Below, in pieces: positions 62,843-64,000 of a stretch of 64,000 nucleotides of DNA; the first letter of the stretch is position 1, and each line of letters begins with the position of its first letter. The stretch comes from Lutibacter sp. (GTDB lineage Bacteria > Bacteroidota > Bacteroidia > Flavobacteriales > Flavobacteriaceae), in assembly GCF_016342705.1 (NCBI RefSeq), contig NZ_JAEINV010000008.1, positions 62,001 through 126,000 of the forward strand. Reading direction: 5' to 3'. Under the pieces are notes generated by a model. That model was not told the DNA's origin, made no database searches, and saw nothing but the letters and a program-made list of their open reading frames with translations. A program made the translations under genes and the position numbers.

Positions 62843-64000
62843 TGATATTTCAGTAGGTTTAGATATAGGAACAACAAAAATTGTTGCTATGATTGGGCGA
62901 AAGAATGAATATGGGAAAATTGAGTTGCTTGGTACGGGTAAAGCAAAAAGTTTAGGAGTACATAGAGGTGTTGTAAATAATATTACACAAACAATACAAT
63001 CAATTCAATTAGCTGTTGATGAAGCTATTGCAGTGTCAGGGATTAAAATAGATGAGGCAGTGGTTGGTATTGCAGGTCAACATATTAGAAGTTTACAACA
63101 TAGTGATTATATAACACGCCCTAATTCTGAAGAAGTTATAAATGATGAAGATTTAGAAAAGCTTGAAAAACAAGTATATAAATTAGTGATGCTTCCAGGA
63201 GAAGAAATTATACACGTTTTACCTCAAGAATTTAAAGTTGATGGACAAGCGGAAATAACTGAGCCTGTTGGAATGTATGGTGGAAGATTAGAAGCAAATT
63301 TTCACGTAGTTGTTGGTCAGGTTTCATCTATTAGAAATATAGGGCGGTGTATTAAAAGCGCCGGATTAAATCTTGCAGGAATAACATTAGAACCTTTGGC
63401 ATCTGCCGAGGCAGTTTTAAGTAATGAAGAAAAAGAAGCTGGCGTTGCTTTAATTGATATTGGAGGTGGAACAACAGATTTAGCCATATTTAAAAACGGA
63501 ATTATTCGTCATACAGCAGTTATTCCTTTCGGAGGAAATGTAATAACCGAAGATATTAAAGAAGGTTGTTCAATTATTGAAAAACAAGCAGAATTATTAA
63601 AAACAAAATTTGGGTCAGCTTGGCCAGGTGAAAATAAAGAGAATGAAATTGTATCAATTCCAGGTCTAAGAGGAAGAGATCCAAAAGAAATTACACTTAA
63701 AAATTTATCTAAAATAATACATGCACGTGTTGTAGAAATTATTGAGCAAGTTTTTTTAGAAATTAAAAATTATGGTCATGAAGAACCAAAGAAAAAATTA
63801 ATAGCGGGAATTGTACTAACAGGAGGCGGCGCTCAGTTAAAACATTTAAAACAATTAGTAGAATATATTACAGGTATGGATACCAGAATTGGATATCCGA
63901 ATGAAAATTTAGCTGGAGATACAGATGAAAGTTTTTCGAGTCCACAATATGCCACTGCAGTAGGTTTATTAATGAATGGATTAAAAAAAATAGATAAACA
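62832..64000 (+). CDS. ftsA: Cell division protein FtsA, 3' end outside the window
   Basis: 389 complete codons to the window edge, starting at ATG 62832 (MEHNDISVGLDIGTTKIVAM) and overlapping the ftsQ stop. Actin-fold ATPase motifs: DIGTTK, DIGGGTTDLAIF, and LTGGGAQLKHL. Links FtsZ to the membrane and the division machinery. The amphipathic C-terminal membrane helix is not in the window. ftsZ is expected next. Confidence 0.95.
   Translation, partial: MEHNDISVGLDIGTTKIVAMIGRKNEYGKIELLGTGKAKSLGVHRGVVNNITQTIQSIQLAVDEAIAVSGIKIDEAVVGIAGQHIRSLQHSDYITRPNSEEVINDEDLEKLEKQVYKLVMLPGEEIIHVLPQEFKVDGQAEITEPVGMYGGRLEANFHVVVGQVSSIRNIGRCIKSAGLNLAGITLEPLASAEAVLSNEEKEAGVALIDIGGGTTDLAIFKNGIIRHTAVIPFGGNVITEDIKEGCSIIEKQAELLKTKFGSAWPGENKENEIVSIPGLRGRDPKEITLKNLSKIIHARVVEIIEQVFLEIKNYGHEEPKKKLIAGIVLTGGGAQLKHLKQLVEYITGMDTRIGYPNENLAGDTDESFSSPQYATAVGLLMNGLKKIDK

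Overview
The window is AT-rich chromosomal DNA from a member of the Bacteroidota, most likely family Flavobacteriaceae. Three things point there: promoter -7 boxes of the TAnnTTTG type, gene orders typical of flavobacteria (pheA-aminotransferase-tyrA-DAHP synthase/chorismate mutase; ilvD-ilvB-ilvN-ilvC-ilvA; a joint arginine and proline cluster; mraZ-to-ftsA), and families such as DUF3570, DUF4266 and lipoprotein-rich exporters. No rRNA, tRNA, IS element, prophage or CRISPR array was seen.

Layout. 1-6977: end of a surface polysaccharide locus (sugar-nucleotide dehydratase cut by the window edge, Wza-like exporter, Wzc-like tyrosine kinase; a CpsB-like phosphatase and a Wzi-like outer-membrane protein on the minus strand). 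6978-11377: a Phe/Tyr leader peptide with attenuator, then four aromatic amino acid genes. 11411-17385: mixed housekeeping genes (polyprenyl synthase, GH3-family protein, DUF2797 protein, small lipoprotein, queuosine precursor transporter, fabD). 17447-24724, minus strand: galE, DegT aminotransferase, cysM, cysE, nitroreductase, leuB, leuA. 24876-26420: a conserved helical protein of unknown function. 26421-33674: two tandem branched-chain leader peptides with terminators, then ilvDBNCA. 33790-45142: a leader peptide rich in Pro and Arg codons, then a GNAT acetyl/succinyltransferase and argG, argC, proC, argD, proA, proB, argF', argB, argE, argH. 45304-48391, minus strand: thioredoxin-like protein, ApbE, DUF4266 lipoprotein and DUF3570 protein. 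48504-50576, minus strand: RluA-type pseudouridine synthase, EngB GTPase, alpha/beta hydrolase. 50784-64000: the division and cell wall cluster mraZ to ftsA, which runs off the window.

The most notable result is a set of short leader ORFs, too small for normal gene calling, in front of the three amino acid operons. The residues they encode match the products of the operon downstream: alternating Phe/Tyr before pheA-tyrA, Ile/Val/Leu twice before ilvD, and Pro-Pro-Pro plus Arg codons before the joint arg/pro cluster. In two of the leaders I can draw an antiterminator whose 5' arm overlaps the leader stop codon and whose 3' arm overlaps the terminator stem. This is the logic expected of ribosome-mediated transcription attenuation. 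A second system worth attention is the ApbE/thioredoxin/DUF4266/DUF3570 operon, whose function I cannot state. All calls come from reading the sequence; no database search or folding program was run.
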